DNA of 64,000 nt from Amoebidium appalachense (taxonomy: Eukaryota; Ichthyosporea). Each line of letters begins with the position of its first letter. The first letter of the stretch is position 1. A program made the translations under genes and the position numbers. The stretch lies in contig CAVNZM010000009.1 in assembly GCA_963693365.1 (NCBI GenBank), positions 10,416,001 to 10,480,000 of the forward strand. Direction: 5' to 3'. Positions 1 to 15,926 of the stretch are shown here, piece by piece. The notes below the pieces were generated by a model that saw only the letters and a list, made by a program, of their open reading frames with translations, did no database searches and was not told the DNA's origin.

Positions 1-4
1 TGAG

Positions 5-158
<154 letters not shown>

Positions 159-166
159 CGGGGGGG

Positions 167-238
<72 letters not shown>

Positions 239-532
239 CGGGGGGGAGGTGTGTGTGTGTGCGTGCGTGCGAGTGTGTGTGTGTGTGGTGTGTGTGTTGT
301 GTGTGTGTGAGCGTGCGTGCATGCGTGCTTGTTTTCGTGTGTGCTCATGCCATGACATTGTCATTGGTTCACATGGGCAAGCAAGATCGGCGATGTCTGT
401 ATTGAGAAGGGGGCAGGGGAGGCGGGGGAGCGGCTGTCTAAATGGTTGCAGGAAGGTGGAAGAGGGGAGTGGGAAGGAAGGTTCGAAACGGTGAAACGGT
501 GAAGGAGAGGGGGGGGGGGGGGGGGGGGGGGG

Positions 533-802
533 GGGTGGTTTGAATTCGTCAGAAAGTACGAAGTACACAAGAACAAACGGATAACACGATGCAGAATGCA
601 AGCCATACATAAAGAGTATGCATAATAAGCAGAGCCCATTCTCAGGGGAGGCCCACGTCATCCACAGTACCCGAGTTTCGACCTATTCACCTCGTTAACG
701 AAACCCAACTCAGATACTGTTTCACTTGAACATGGGTAGGTCACCCGTCTTGATCAGAGACGAGCAGGGTTGCTAATATGCAGGCAAGGGCAGTGGGAAA
801 GG

Positions 803-815
<13 letters not shown>
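533..815 (-). repeat. Dispersed SINE-like repeat, copy 1
   Basis: A unit of about 280 bases abuts a poly-G tract. It starts with a TTTGAATTCGTCA-like edge, continues through AAGTACGAAGTACACAAGAA and GCATAATAAGCAGAGCCCAT, and ends near GACGAGCAGGGTTGC. A near-identical copy lies at 1486-1755 and diverged or truncated copies lie at 21836-22115, 23200-23316 and 23733-23839. Read on the minus strand it ends in poly-C. It contains a hairpin (CGTCTTGATCAGAGACG) and, on the minus strand, a weak B-box-like stretch. No coding capacity. The strand is assigned only by the weak B-box and the assumption that the homopolymer is a 3' tail. Confidence 0.7.
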
Positions 816-835
<20 letters not shown>

Positions 836-1197
836 AATACGTGTGCATATTCCGAACCGGTGCGTGTGTGGTTGGAATTGTTGGGGGGTTGCTGGGGTGG
901 GCGGCCATCTGAATGGGTGCGGTTGATGGCCAGGGCCCCAAACTCCCCCGTAGGGAGGGTGGGGGAATAGGCTGGTTGGCTGGTGGGTCGGGGCCTGGGG
1001 AGTGAGGCGGTTAGGGGAGGGGGGAGAGGGGGGGGGGTTAGACTTCAGCATGAAGCATACCAAAAAGCAAGGCGGGAAAGAATATTCGTGTGCCTATTCC
1101 TTTTCGGGTATGCAAGGGGGATGGCGGAGAGGGGGGGGGCAGTTCTTTTCTTTTCAAGCATGCGCCGGGGGGGGGGGGGGGGGGGAGGGGGGGGGGG

Positions 1198-1231
<34 letters not shown>

Positions 1232-1485
1232 GAGCACAGAGGTGTAAAAGCCAAAAGCCTAAAAGTGCACGAGTGGAAGACGGCAGAGGTGGAACTGAAC
1301 TAAAACGGCTGCTTGTGTGCTAGTTTGTCAGAAGGGGGGGGGGGGGGGGGGAGGGGGGGGGGGGGGGGGGGAGTGGCAAAGAAAGGTGGTCGCAAAGTGC
1401 CAAAACCAACAATGTGTTAGAGTTTGGGGGAGACGGAGTAGGAGCGAAAGCGGGGAAGGGAAGAGGTGGGGGAGCAGGGGGGGGG

Positions 1486-1755
1486 GGTTTGAATGCGTCA
1501 TAAAGTACGAAGTACACAAGAACAACGGATAACACGATGCAGAATGCAAACCATATATAAAAAGTACGCATAATAAGCAGAGCCCATCCTCAGGGGGGGG
1601 CCACGTCATCCACAGTACCCGAGTTTCGACCCATTCACCTCGTTAACGAACCCCAACTCAGATACTGTTTAACTTGAACATGGGTGGGTCACCCGTCTTG
1701 ATCAGAGACGAGCAGGGTTACTTATGCAGGGAAGGGCAGTGAGAAAGGCCGGGGG
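1486..1755 (-). repeat. Dispersed SINE-like repeat, copy 2
   Basis: Nearly identical to the copy at 533-815, again preceded by a short poly-G run and followed by the same GAAAGGCCGGGGG edge. The two copies lie 0.95 kb apart in the same orientation, so this may be a local duplication rather than two insertions. Confidence 0.7.
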
Positions 1756-2290
1756 TTAAAGTTGCAGCAGTAAGCAGAAGCAAGAAAAATATAGATAGGA
1801 ACTCAGGAGACGGGGCTTCTGGGAAGCTCCCCCGTCGCTACCTAAGTCGATACTTCCCTGGCTAACATACTATACCAGCTGAAAAGAATTAAGTCCCGAA
1901 GGCCGCAGAATTCGCAATCAGAGGGGAAAATAAGAGATTTGACCCACGCCGCAGGGTAGTAACACGCTTACTAGGGCGGAACTTTAACGTCTTCGAACGG
2001 AAAGCTATGCCCCCGTATGTCAGCCGGAAATATGGTATCACCCATTGCTTTAGGCTTGAGAAAAGCCAAACCGATAGTCCGAGTTATCTTACGCCGGCAG
2101 GTAACATGCCGCATGGGTTCCAAGGAAGCTGTCGCCAACAGAGCGGTGTGTGCATGCATGCGCGTAATGCAATGTGTGAAGTGTGCCCATAGCTATGAGA
2201 GGGGGTATGTAGAAGTGGACAGATGAAGTGTGTGGAGAGAAAAACAGTAGGAAGAAAAGTAGACACCGGTGTGTGCAACCCCGCACAACA

Positions 2291-2417
<127 letters not shown>

Positions 2418-2513
2418 TAAGCGAAGATTACAGGTAATCAACCAGAACAACAAATGACAAGCAGACCAACAGGCGCCCCCCCCCCCCCCCCCAAAAAAAA
2501 AAAGGGGGGGGGG

Positions 2514-2670
2514 GGGTCTTAGGGATGCCGCAGAATCCTCAGATATTAGACAAATCGTACCGATACGATCATTTTCTCATATATGAGAGAACATCGTGAC
2601 TAACGATGTGCAGAGTTGGTTAAGACCTGTTTAGTGTGCAGAGAAAATGGGAGGGGAAGGAGGAGGGGAA

Positions 2671-2703
<33 letters not shown>

Positions 2704-2885
2704 GAGGGGGGGGGGGGGGGGGGGGAGGCAGAGAGGGGAGGGAATGTTAGAGTGTCAGTAGTCTCAGGTGACCCTGCAGAGTCGTTAGATATCAGACAAA
2801 AACGCACCAACGACCAAGTTCTCCAAGGGGAGAAATGCGTAAAACGTTCTGCAGAGTGGGTTAGAGACCTGCTGATGAGAAGAGT
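2514..2885. repeat. Diverged duplicated segment, two copies
   Basis: The stretch at about 2514-2640 and that at about 2756-2885 share an ordered set of short matches: a TTAGATATCAGACAAA-like motif, then ACGATC/ACGACC, then GCAGAGTGGGTTAGAGACCTG-like sequence. A G-rich spacer separates them. This looks like an old duplication of non-coding sequence. I see no gene in it. Confidence 0.45.
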
Positions 2886-3530
2886 GTATACAGGGTTTGG
2901 GCAGGGGGGGGGGGGGTTGACATACGGAGGTGTGAGGGGAGGCCCATGGCGTCTTCTCTGGTCCTGAAGTGACTGGGAGCTGTAACCAGGGGAGAGAGGG
3001 GAAGGGGAGGTGGAACTGACGGGCATGTGAGGCAGAGACTGGGTAGGTTGCACAAGGATGTGCGCCTGTGGGTGGGGGGGGGAAGGAAATGTTAGGTAAA
3101 GGGCACAGGGAGTGCACGGAGGGAAGAACTGAAACCATACAGGGAGCTTTCTTTTTTTAACAAGGGGGAGGGGAGGAGGAGGAGTGGGGGGAAATGGGGA
3201 GTGGGGGGGGGTCCAGCGTTCAAGTTCTCCGAAAAATTGTGTGCGGTGGTGGCGGTGATGGAGGTGGGACCATGGAAAGGAAGGGAGGAGAAGGGGGGGG
3301 GAGGGGGGGGGGGGGGGGGGGGGTTAAGCAAGACGGAACACGAATGCACTTCAACCAGAAGAGTGCACCAGTCAGACAAGCACTTAACACCAGGTATTCC
3401 TTGCCACCCAGGTTTGGGTGTGTGGGTGCGAAGTTTCCTGCGTGCTTGTCTGCCAACCTTCTCTGTGCCTTCTTTGCTTGTGTTTTTGCACCAGCTATAC
3501 CCCATTTTCCTCAGTGTGTACTCACCACAG

Positions 3531-3638
3531 ATGAGAAGCTAGCCATCGACCGCTTCATGTATTTACAAACTGTTCACACCCTACATCCAGCCTAATCCTT
3601 TTCTGAATCAGAGGGATGAGGGTGGAGAGGAGTGAGAG

Positions 3639-3691
<53 letters not shown>

Positions 3692-3800
3692 CCACCCTCG
3701 ACCGCTCTCATGTATTTGCAAACTGTTAAGACCCTACATCCAGCCTAATCCTTTTCTGAATCAGAGGGATGAGGGTGGAGAGGGAGTGAGAGCCCCCCCC
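3531..3800. repeat. Tandem duplication ending in poly-C
   Basis: About 95 bases beginning ATCGACCGCT and ending GTGAGAGCCCCC occur at about 3547-3640 and again at about 3699-3795. Both copies run into a poly-C tract. The first copy follows a possible acceptor (CACCACAG at 3530) and could be the 3' end of a gene lying to the left, with a short frame closing at 3595. No upstream exon could be tied to it. Confidence 0.6.
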
Positions 3801-5063
3801 CCCCCCCCCCCTCCTCCCTCCCCACCCCCCCCCTCCTCCCCCTCCCCCCCCCCCCCCCCCGCCCCCCCCTGTCTACCCCTCACCCCACCCCGTCTCCCCC
3901 ACCCAACCACCTGGATGTGCTCTACCAGTCTCCTCTCCTCTCACCTTTTGTCTAGCCTGCGGAGCTGGTGATTGCTGTGGGGGAGTCATTGTCCCTACTA
4001 ACCCGTCATTTGGGGGGGTTGGGTTCTGTATTGTCGGGTAGAGGGCTGGGTAGAGCGAGCCCCCCTCCCCTGTGCTGCCCGGTCTGTATTCGGGTGGGCG
4101 TGGGGGCACATTATTCAAACCTGGAAGGGGTGGTGGGTCCATTTCATGCGTGTTGTATGTAAAAAAATGTGTATGGCTAATGTGAGTGTGGGTGTGAAAC
4201 TGCCGAAACCAGGAAAATTCTTAGGATAAATTGTGTTTAAGCCAGTAAACCAGAACAAGCAACGGCTGTTCATAAATCTCAAGAAGTAGGTGGACACAGC
4301 TGCCCTCTAAAGAAAGTAGGTTTGGGTTAATCTACTCTTTTCTTCCACGTCTTTGAAATCTCTTACTGCCCGATTATAATTTCCCCGTCTTCCCTCTTGC
4401 ACAACTACACAATGAAGAATCTCCATCAAGAATCTCCTAACAAACATAACTGCATGCCGCCTACAGATGTAATATAAACCAACTTTATGACCAGTTTTCG
4501 ACATCCTGCCGCGGATTCCTGCGTCAGTTTTTTTAGTCACAGGTGGCTCAGAGCCCTCCAGACAGACTGCAAACTGATATGCAGCCAATCACCGCGCTTG
4601 AAAGGTTTGGCGAAAATAATGTACAGACAAACATATAAATCCACATTGAAAACATCCCAAAGTGTTATGATGCTAGCGAAGTCCAAGATCTCAGCTCAGA
4701 GGAGTGCAATCGCAGTTAGTTGGAGCGCAACAATTGGCAATTTGGCCAAATCCCAACCAATCGCAAATGTAAAATTAAAGCATTGATGAGCCAGATCTGC
4801 ACATCAGAATTTACCCAATCATCAAGCGGCAATGCTCCTCTATTCTAGTCGAACAATGGCGCTTAGATTGGTTAGAACTATAGTTAGTCTAATTCAATTG
4901 GTGCAGTGCATCGACGAAAAGTTTGACGTCACATTCCATTCCAGAAATTAAGCGATATGATTGGTGCGGGGGCTCGACGAAAAGTCCCTTGGCTCACGGC
5001 TAGTATAGACTAGTGCTACCATGAATTATTATATTTCATAATATAATATATATATGACTAGAA

Positions 5064-5096
<33 letters not shown>

Positions 5097-6329
5097 GAGA
5101 TAGTGTGTATACATATATAGTATGATGATTAATATTCCATTCTCTGTCATGGGTGCATGCAGTTGCATGCCAGACGTCCGATTGATACGCATTGCGCGAA
5201 GCGCGCCGGGCCGTGAGGTACGGTCATCACTCAAAACTGTATCCATGAATCTCTGTTTGTCATCTTACAGGAAAACGATTTTCTATGTAAAAAAAACTGG
5301 TTTTGGCTACATCCCTACAGTAGAAAAATAGAGTGCATGCATATGCAACGTGGGACCATCAAATGACCCTCATTCCAGCAACCAATTTGAGAAATCAGTC
5401 GACTTTTTGATAGGGTACATATCAGCGCTTTATTACACCAAAAGACAATAACCAACCAGGTGTTTGTTTATGTAGCCATATATGGCTAAGATTTAGATTG
5501 ATTTGTAGCGCAAACCAACCCGTGACTCATGTGAGCTTGCCTCAAGGAAGCTAACAAAAAAACTTCAACTGTTTTTTTTTACATTCCAAAAAAAAAAATA
5601 TATATATATATTATTTGTTCTTATTTTTTTCATTCAATCTTTTTCTCTGAATTATCAGCACTTGGTTGTAGATGATTTACATTGTCCTGTCGCAGTGAGA
5701 TCGAATCCACAAGGCAGTGCATGGTCAGGCGTGTCTGTCTGCGTTACCATCCGACAAAAACGATCATCCCTACTCCATGAGTAAGTAAATGATGGATAAT
5801 CGTCTATAACTTTGTATTCATTACTTTTTGAGCTTCACTTTTTATGAGGCCAACACATGGACATCACAATCTTTTCGCCCTACCGCGCTGGTTGTGAAGG
5901 ACGAATACTGCGGCAGACTGCGACACCTCCAGGCTGCGTGGTTGCTGATTGGATATCGTAGAGTAGGGCAAATCTATATACCAATCACGTCTTTTTCCAT
6001 ACCTCTATCCAGAGGAGAGCAGAGGTATGCAAAGCCTGCAACTATGCCCGTTTCAGTTTTCGTCTCTGAGTACAGACGTTGGTCTGTGCATGAGTTGTGC
6101 TTGAGACTAATTTTAGGTCACGGTGCTGTAGGCTGTGCTTTTCATACTTTTTTGTGATTTAACGGTTTGAAGACGTTATAACTAATTTTTGGTGCAGCAA
6201 TAGCAGATTTTTCAGACCGTTTTTTCAATTCATAGCAACTCGACAGAAAATCGTAGCACTTTGACCTTGGAAATTTCGGTTTGAAGGATACACCATTATT
6301 CGCAGCACTCAAAGACACGCTTTTTCCCC
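3800..6329. other. Gene-free spacer upstream of the F-box gene
   Basis: Unique, moderately AT-rich sequence with no convincing exon. It contains several ATTGG/CCAAT-type motifs between about 4600 and 5000, including two copies of ATTGGTGC followed by TCGACGAAAAGT (near 4897 and 4960), and an (AT)n stretch near 5045-5095. ORFs at 4307-4588 (minus) and 5828-6157 (plus) have no recognisable domains and I do not call them. Confidence 0.5.
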
Positions 6330-6340
6330 TTTATATATAC
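6330..6340 (+). promoter_or_regulatory. TATA-like element
   Basis: TTTATATATAC lies only 10-20 bases before the first ATG of the F-box gene. If it is a real TATA box, transcription would start at or downstream of that ATG. It may instead be leader sequence, or the true start may be a later Met. Confidence 0.3.
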
Positions 6341-6350
6341 ACAATACATC

Positions 6351-9300
6351 ATGGGTCCAACCAGCACACTTAAGGCCACAGGGACAAACAAAGACCTCAG
6401 CACACGCGTGGAGAAGGCCGTGTGGGAGGAGATACGGCCTACTCTCAACGCTATGAACATACATGAGCTTAGGGCCAAGTGTCTGGTCAATGCTCTGGAC
6501 CCCTCTGGCCCTGCTGATGCGGTAGGCTACCACCGCTGTTTTCGACCTTTTTTTTTTTTTTTTTTTGCATCTTTCACACATTTTTAGTCTGCCTAGTTTC
6601 TTTCTTCTTACCCCTGTATATGTCATGGCGTTTTGCCCAGCTTTTTGGTTAAAGAGGCACCTGGGTGTGGTTTTTTGAAGGGCATGGTCTGGGGTAAAAC
6701 TGAATTAGTAACAACGTTGATTTTGGTACATTTGCTTGCATGGTAACGCGGCGAAAGATATTTTTTTCATATTATTTTTATTCCAGCTCCCTTTCGTGGG
6801 GGCTTCACGGGCAGGCGTCTGGTTGAAACGTGATCTGGATATGTCTGTAGGCAAGGAACGTGTTTATAGGACCAGAACCAAGAGTGTGAATGTAGCTTTT
6901 TGTATGCGCTGCTGCTAATTTATTACTTTCTGTGCCCTCACGAACAATTGGATTTCCTGCCTTTCCAACTGGTTATTGGCACTGGGTGGATCGCACATTT
7001 TTGGCTCTCGTTTCTTTTCTTTTTGGCCCTTTTGTTTCGTTTTTCCCTTTTGCTGCTGGGCGGAAGAAAGAAGGGGGAGGGGGAGGAGTATGGGTTGCAC
7101 GATGTGGGGGAGAGCTGGCAGTGGCTTGTTGTGCGTTTTGGAAGTTGGACAGAGTTTTGGCACTAGCCCAACGTAACACTTCTCTTCTTCCCTCCACACT
7201 ACAATTACACAGTTTGACTTAAATGTTGTGTTTGCTTACTGGCGCGTGTTGACCCTTCCCTCTAGCTATTTTACAATTAAAGAACATGGAGTCTGTTTTT
7301 CATCGCTTCGTCACGAAAAATGAGTGTGGTGGTTTTTGTTGCTTACCTTGCTGTTGTGTGCAGCTGAAGCAGAGGATAGTGCAGAACATTGCAGCACAGT
7401 CGCTCAAGGCGGTGCTCCAGCAAGACAACATGGAAGCAGCCGGTCCAGAAATGGCTCCTACAGAAAGCGACGAGGGGGAATCCTCAGAAACATCCCTGAG
7501 GTATGGTGCAGGTTTGGTGAGAGGTTTAGATTTGCTGCTGCAGTGGCTCGTGTTAGTATGTTTGCTTATGTTTATGTGTGTTTCGGTGCAGGCACTGGTG
7601 TTGGATAGGGTGAGTCCAGATCAGGAATGTGCTGGGTACCTCTTCTGAAGTCTTTTTATTAGGCAGTGTTGTATGTGTGTGTGTGTGTGTCATGTAGTGT
7701 GTGTGTGTGCGTGTGCATGTTTCTATTTTACATCATTGGTGACTGCGCCGGAGGTAATCCTTTGTGACTAACCACAAGGCCGTTTGGCAAACACGTGTTG
7801 ATAAGGTGGGCCCCTTTCTGGCCGCAGCTGCCCCAGCGCCATCGACACATCAGACCGAGAGGGAGAGCGACAGATTATCTCAACATGGAAACCTGCAAAA
7901 TTGTCTGCACCGGCACAGAGTGGACACACAGCTTCAGCCTGGGCTGGTCTACCAGCAAACATACTGCACCGGGTGATGGCATATGCTGGGCCTACGAGCG
8001 GCCAGGTGTTTAGCAGAGTAAGTGTCATGGTGTTGGCTTGGATCTTTTGCGTTAAATGACTCGTGTATTTTGTGTGCGTGTGGGGGTGTTTGTGTTGGGT
8101 TTTGCCTTACTTCAATGCGTGTGGTGTCTATGTTTTATTTTTATTTCCATTTTAATATTAATATTTTGTGTGTGTGTGTGTGTGTTTTTTTTTTTTTTGT
8201 TTTTTTTTGTTTTTTGTTTTTTTTTGGGGGGGGGGGGGTTCAAGTGAAAATTTTGCTTCCCTCCCCTTTTCAAGCCACTGCAGTGCATGTGCGCACTAAA
8301 GCCGTAAGCGTTTGCTGGCGCATTTCGCTTAACCATTTTTCCAAATGACACTCTCTGACAACCCCCCCCCCCCCCCCCCCCCCCCCTCCTCCATGAATTT
8401 TTTAAAAAAAAAAAAAAAAAAAAAAACTAGGTGTGCAAACGATGGCGGCTTGCATCACACCAATGCCCCGGGGCGTGGACTGGGCTGCTACCGCACTACT
8501 TCAGCTGGGACAACGTCAGAGGTATCCCCATGACGGTGCTACGCCTGGCCACAGACCTCGCCACTGCAGGTGTGTGGGTGTGCTTCTCTCTCCCTCTTCC
8601 CTCCTCCCCTTCCGCAAGTGGAACACACGTGTGACTGTCGGTACCATGCACCCAACGAGGGATGTGAAGTTAGTAAAGGACTCTGCGCATGTGCATGTTT
8701 GCATGTATGAGTCTTAATTTCTGTGGCCTACATATCTGGGTTTGCCCTATCCACAACATAATCTCCAAAATGACCTACTTAAAACGTGGACGGGTACTTT
8801 GATAACCTAGCCTAACGAGATGCAATCACAACTGCTAAGCATCCTTACCCAATCCTGGCACGTTAAATCACCTGCACACTTTCATACACCATCTCATTTG
8901 TCTGCTTTTTCTCATTTTTGTTCCCCCCTTTTTTTTCCTCCTTCTTACAGACCCTGAGAAAATGGACCACCGCTACTATCTTCCAGAAGACGTGGACGTA
9001 GGAGACTGCACGTCCTACTATGAGGACAGTGGGAGCGACTACAGTGCCAGTGAGTGGGAGAGCACAAGTGATGACAGTGACTTTGACCCTGAGGATATCT
9101 GCCAGAGGGCAAGAGCAACAAGGCACAGGCCGGACCAGGACAGGACCTGGCAGGTGTGTGGGTGTGTGTGTGCTTTTTTTTTTTTGTGGGGAGGGGAAGG
9201 TGGAGGTATGGGGTGAGGGGGTTGGAATGTATTTGCTTGTGCACGTGTATGTGTGTGCCAGTTTGCCAGTCAGCCAGCCCATAATAATGTAGTGCCGTTT

Positions 9301-10883
9301 TGTATTGTATATGGGTGTGTCTGTGTCTGCGTCGTGTGTGTGTGTGTGTGTGTGTGTGGTTGTGTGTGTGCGTGTTTGCGGTTGCGGGTGTGGTTCTGCG
9401 TTTGTGTGCATGTCTGGATTCGGGGGCACATGTGGGGGTATTTTGTAAATTGTACGTGTCTTATGTATGTGTTGCAAGGAGTACGTCAGTGCGCCTCCCG
9501 GCCAGACTTTCCCAGTTGTGGGTTTATATTTTCTTCATGCAGGATGTGTGATATGGTTGTCACAATAATGCACCTTGCACACAACACCACCTTTTCTCTC
9601 ACACATGCCCACACCCTCACACCCGTTCCTCCTTTTCAGGTATGGGCAGCGCGGTGTCGTGCCATTAAGAAATACCGGTACGGTGGTGTTGACTTCGGCC
9701 CTCAAACCGACGTCGGTCTCTTTGTCGAACTCTGCCGCATATGCACGGAGGTTCGCACCGTGCGGCTTACGGGCCTATTGCCAGGGTCGCTGTTCCGTTC
9801 CATCGGAAGCAACTTCAAGCATCTTGACACGCTGGTGTGTGGGTTCAGCCAGGCAAACCCGGCGGATTTCTTGTTTGTCGCAAAGGGGTGTCCCAACCTG
9901 TCTACCATCATCTTTGAAAAGTACGTTTTCCTTTTTTACAGACCATCTCTCCCTCCCCCCCAGCACACACACACACACAAGTCGACATGCACACGCTGGG
10001 GTTAGATGGTGCACCTTGTATGCATGATGGGACTCGCTTTAGGGTGTAAGGTAGGAGCAAAGATAAGTCCTCCTACACCACACACCGCTCTAAGTTGAGC
10101 TTTTCCCCTCTCGTTTTGCCTTGTCGAGTGCTTGGAGCGCGTGCAGGCACACACACACACATGCACACATGCATAAGCATGTGGCTTTCATCACTTGCTT
10201 CATACACCTGCATGAAATGTTTGTCTCCACACCACTCAATCTCACTTGCATGATGGTTTCCCCTCGCATCCACACGTACACATACACACACACACACCCA
10301 TTCTAACCCACATCTACCCCCAGGAGTGACTGGGTGCGGGAGGAGGTGATAGGGCACATAGCCGGCAACTGTCTGCAACTTAGGGTGCTGGACATGGATG
10401 CATGCCCCTGGGTCGAAGGAAGGAGCATAGCCGTGCTGGCAAAAGGCTGCCCCAATCTGGAGCGCATACACTTGACTGGGTATGGTGTGTGTGTGTGTGT
10501 GTCGGGGTGGGTGGGTGTGTGTGTGTGCGTCGGCGTGTGTTTGGGTATGTGTAGGTTTGGGTGAATGGGTGTGTGTGTGTGCAGGCGGTCGTGAGGGTGT
10601 GTGCTTGTGTCTCGGTGTGGGTGGGTGAGTGTGTGTTTGTTTGTGTGCAGGCATTTTCACGTGTGTTGTCCTGATGCATGTGTGGGTGGGTGGTTGTTCA
10701 TTTGCTTTTGTGTGGCATGGCATTTGAACTGAAAGTGTCTGTAGGGTGGCATGGGTGTCTGAAGTCCGTGTGGGTGTGTTGGCGCGGGTGTGCCATACTG
10801 CACGCGCACACAGTGTCACACACCCGTTTTTATCAGATTAGATAGCTCATCATGCTCGCACTTACCCATCGATACCCCCCCCC

Positions 10884-10924
<41 letters not shown>

Positions 10925-11182
10925 CCCAGTGCGTGGCTGGAAGGAGGGTCCTTGGAAGCGCTCGCACGACACAGCCACAAGCTTACATGTCTCGAGCTGG
11001 GCAGCTGCTACGGTGTAAGAGACGAAGGACTTGCCATGCTTGCAGCTGACGGGGCATGCCCTGCACTCAAACATCTGTTTGTGGGGCATGCGGACTGCAC
11101 GCAGCAGGCCGTGAGGAATTTCAAGTCACGCCGCCCCGACTGTAGTATTGCTATGGCGGAGGATGATGATGATAATTGGTAG
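6351..11182 (+). CDS. F-box/leucine-rich-repeat protein, nine exons
   Basis: Predicted substrate receptor of an SCF (Skp1-Cullin-F-box) ubiquitin ligase. Exons: 6351-6521, 6787-6846, 7364-7500, 7828-8017, 8431-8569, 8951-9153, 9640-9920, 10324-10479, 10930-11182. They sum to 1590 bases, closing in frame as 529 aa. Residues 30-95 may form a SAP-like helical region (weak). The F-box spans about 160-205: LPANILHRVMAY ends exon 4 and VCKRWR opens exon 5, so an intron splits the domain. An Asp/Ser/Glu-rich linker follows (about 240-290). Residues 300-520 hold LRRs of the cysteine-containing F-box type, with recurring cores GCPNL(S/E), LRVLDMDAC and LTCLELGSC. The tail is DDDDNW. The 60-base exon 2 is the least certain. 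Introns are rich in GT runs at the 5' side and C/CA/T runs at the 3' side. Confidence 0.88.
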
Positions 11183-14596
<3,414 letters not shown>

Positions 14597-15880
14597 TTAT
14601 GTGGACGAAGGACGGAGGGGCGCCGTGGGGGCCGCCGTCGGAGCAGGGACACTAGATGACTCAGTCAAGAAACCAAAGTCCGAGGGGAAAGCAAAAGCAT
14701 CACTCGAAGAGGATGGGGCTACAGATGCCGCATTGGTAGGCGGAGCCGAAGGGAACGGGTTGTCCGTAAGAACCCCCCCTTGAGATGCGCTATCGCTCCC
14801 CGCTGGGGTAGCAAACGGGTCAGCAGCTGATTCCGACCCCAGTGGCAAATTCGTATCAAACCCCCCCGTGGGAAGAGCACCTCCGGTCTCACTACCAGAG
14901 ACAGGGAAGGAAACGAAATCGGTGGGATTTGTGGACGGGGGGAATGCAGCAGACGTTTCAGGAGCAATGGGAAATGTGATAGGTTCGGTAGCGACCGGGA
15001 TAGATTCAGCTGGGGTGGTGGCAGCTTCGGTAGGAATATCGGGTTGGGCGGGAGTGGTTGCGGCGGGTTCAGAGGTAGCGGGAGTGGTTTCGGCGGGGGC
15101 GGCGGTGGTGGCGGGGGGGATGGACTCAGCGGGCGTGGTGGTGGGGGTGGCTGACGTGGTAGGCGTGGTGGTGGATGTGGAGGGCTTGGTGGTGGGTTTG
15201 CCTGTGGGTGGGAGGGGGTAGTGTTAGAGGGTGCATGTAGGGTTTTATGATATGAACAAGGAAAATTCATGTTTTATAAAGATAGACAGGGAAGAGGGGG
15301 GGAAAGGGATGGCAGGAGGGGTTGGTTAGAAACATAGAATATGCTTGGGTACTCAGTAAGGGATGGGGGGGGGGGGTTTGAAGATTTTTTTTTTTTTTTT
15401 TTTTTGGGGGGGGGGGGGGGGGGGAAGGGGTGAGCAGGGAAAGGAAGTGCTGGGTTAGGTGGCACGGATAAATGGTGGCGCTTGCACGTGTGTGTGTGTT
15501 CGTTCCTGTGTGGAAGGAATGAGAGGATTAGGGAAGGAAGGGGGGAAGGGGGGGGGGGGGGGGGGGGGGGAGGAGCAAGAAGAGAAAACAGGGAGAGAAA
15601 GGGTGGGACTCGCAGGGCGGAGAAGGAAAGAAGGGGGCAGGGGGGAGGGGAGGGAGAGGAAGCAAACATACCCCCACACTTCTCCTCTGATCCCGGGGTG
15701 TCACAGAAGCTAACCTCCTGCATGCGCTTGTTCATGGGTGGACGGTCCACACCCCCAGCGGCACACCAACTGCGTGCACTCTCATCCGCGTCTCGTGTGG
15801 CCTCTACCTTGCTGTCACTGCCTGGGCCCACACACACCTGCGCTTTCTGTGGGGGGAGGAGGTAGGAGGTGTGAGAATGT

Positions 15881-15926
<46 letters not shown>

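Noticed and set aside
5828-6157. 109-codon plus-strand ORF before the F-box gene
   Set aside because: No domain, no supporting splice or promoter context, composition like the flanking non-coding DNA.
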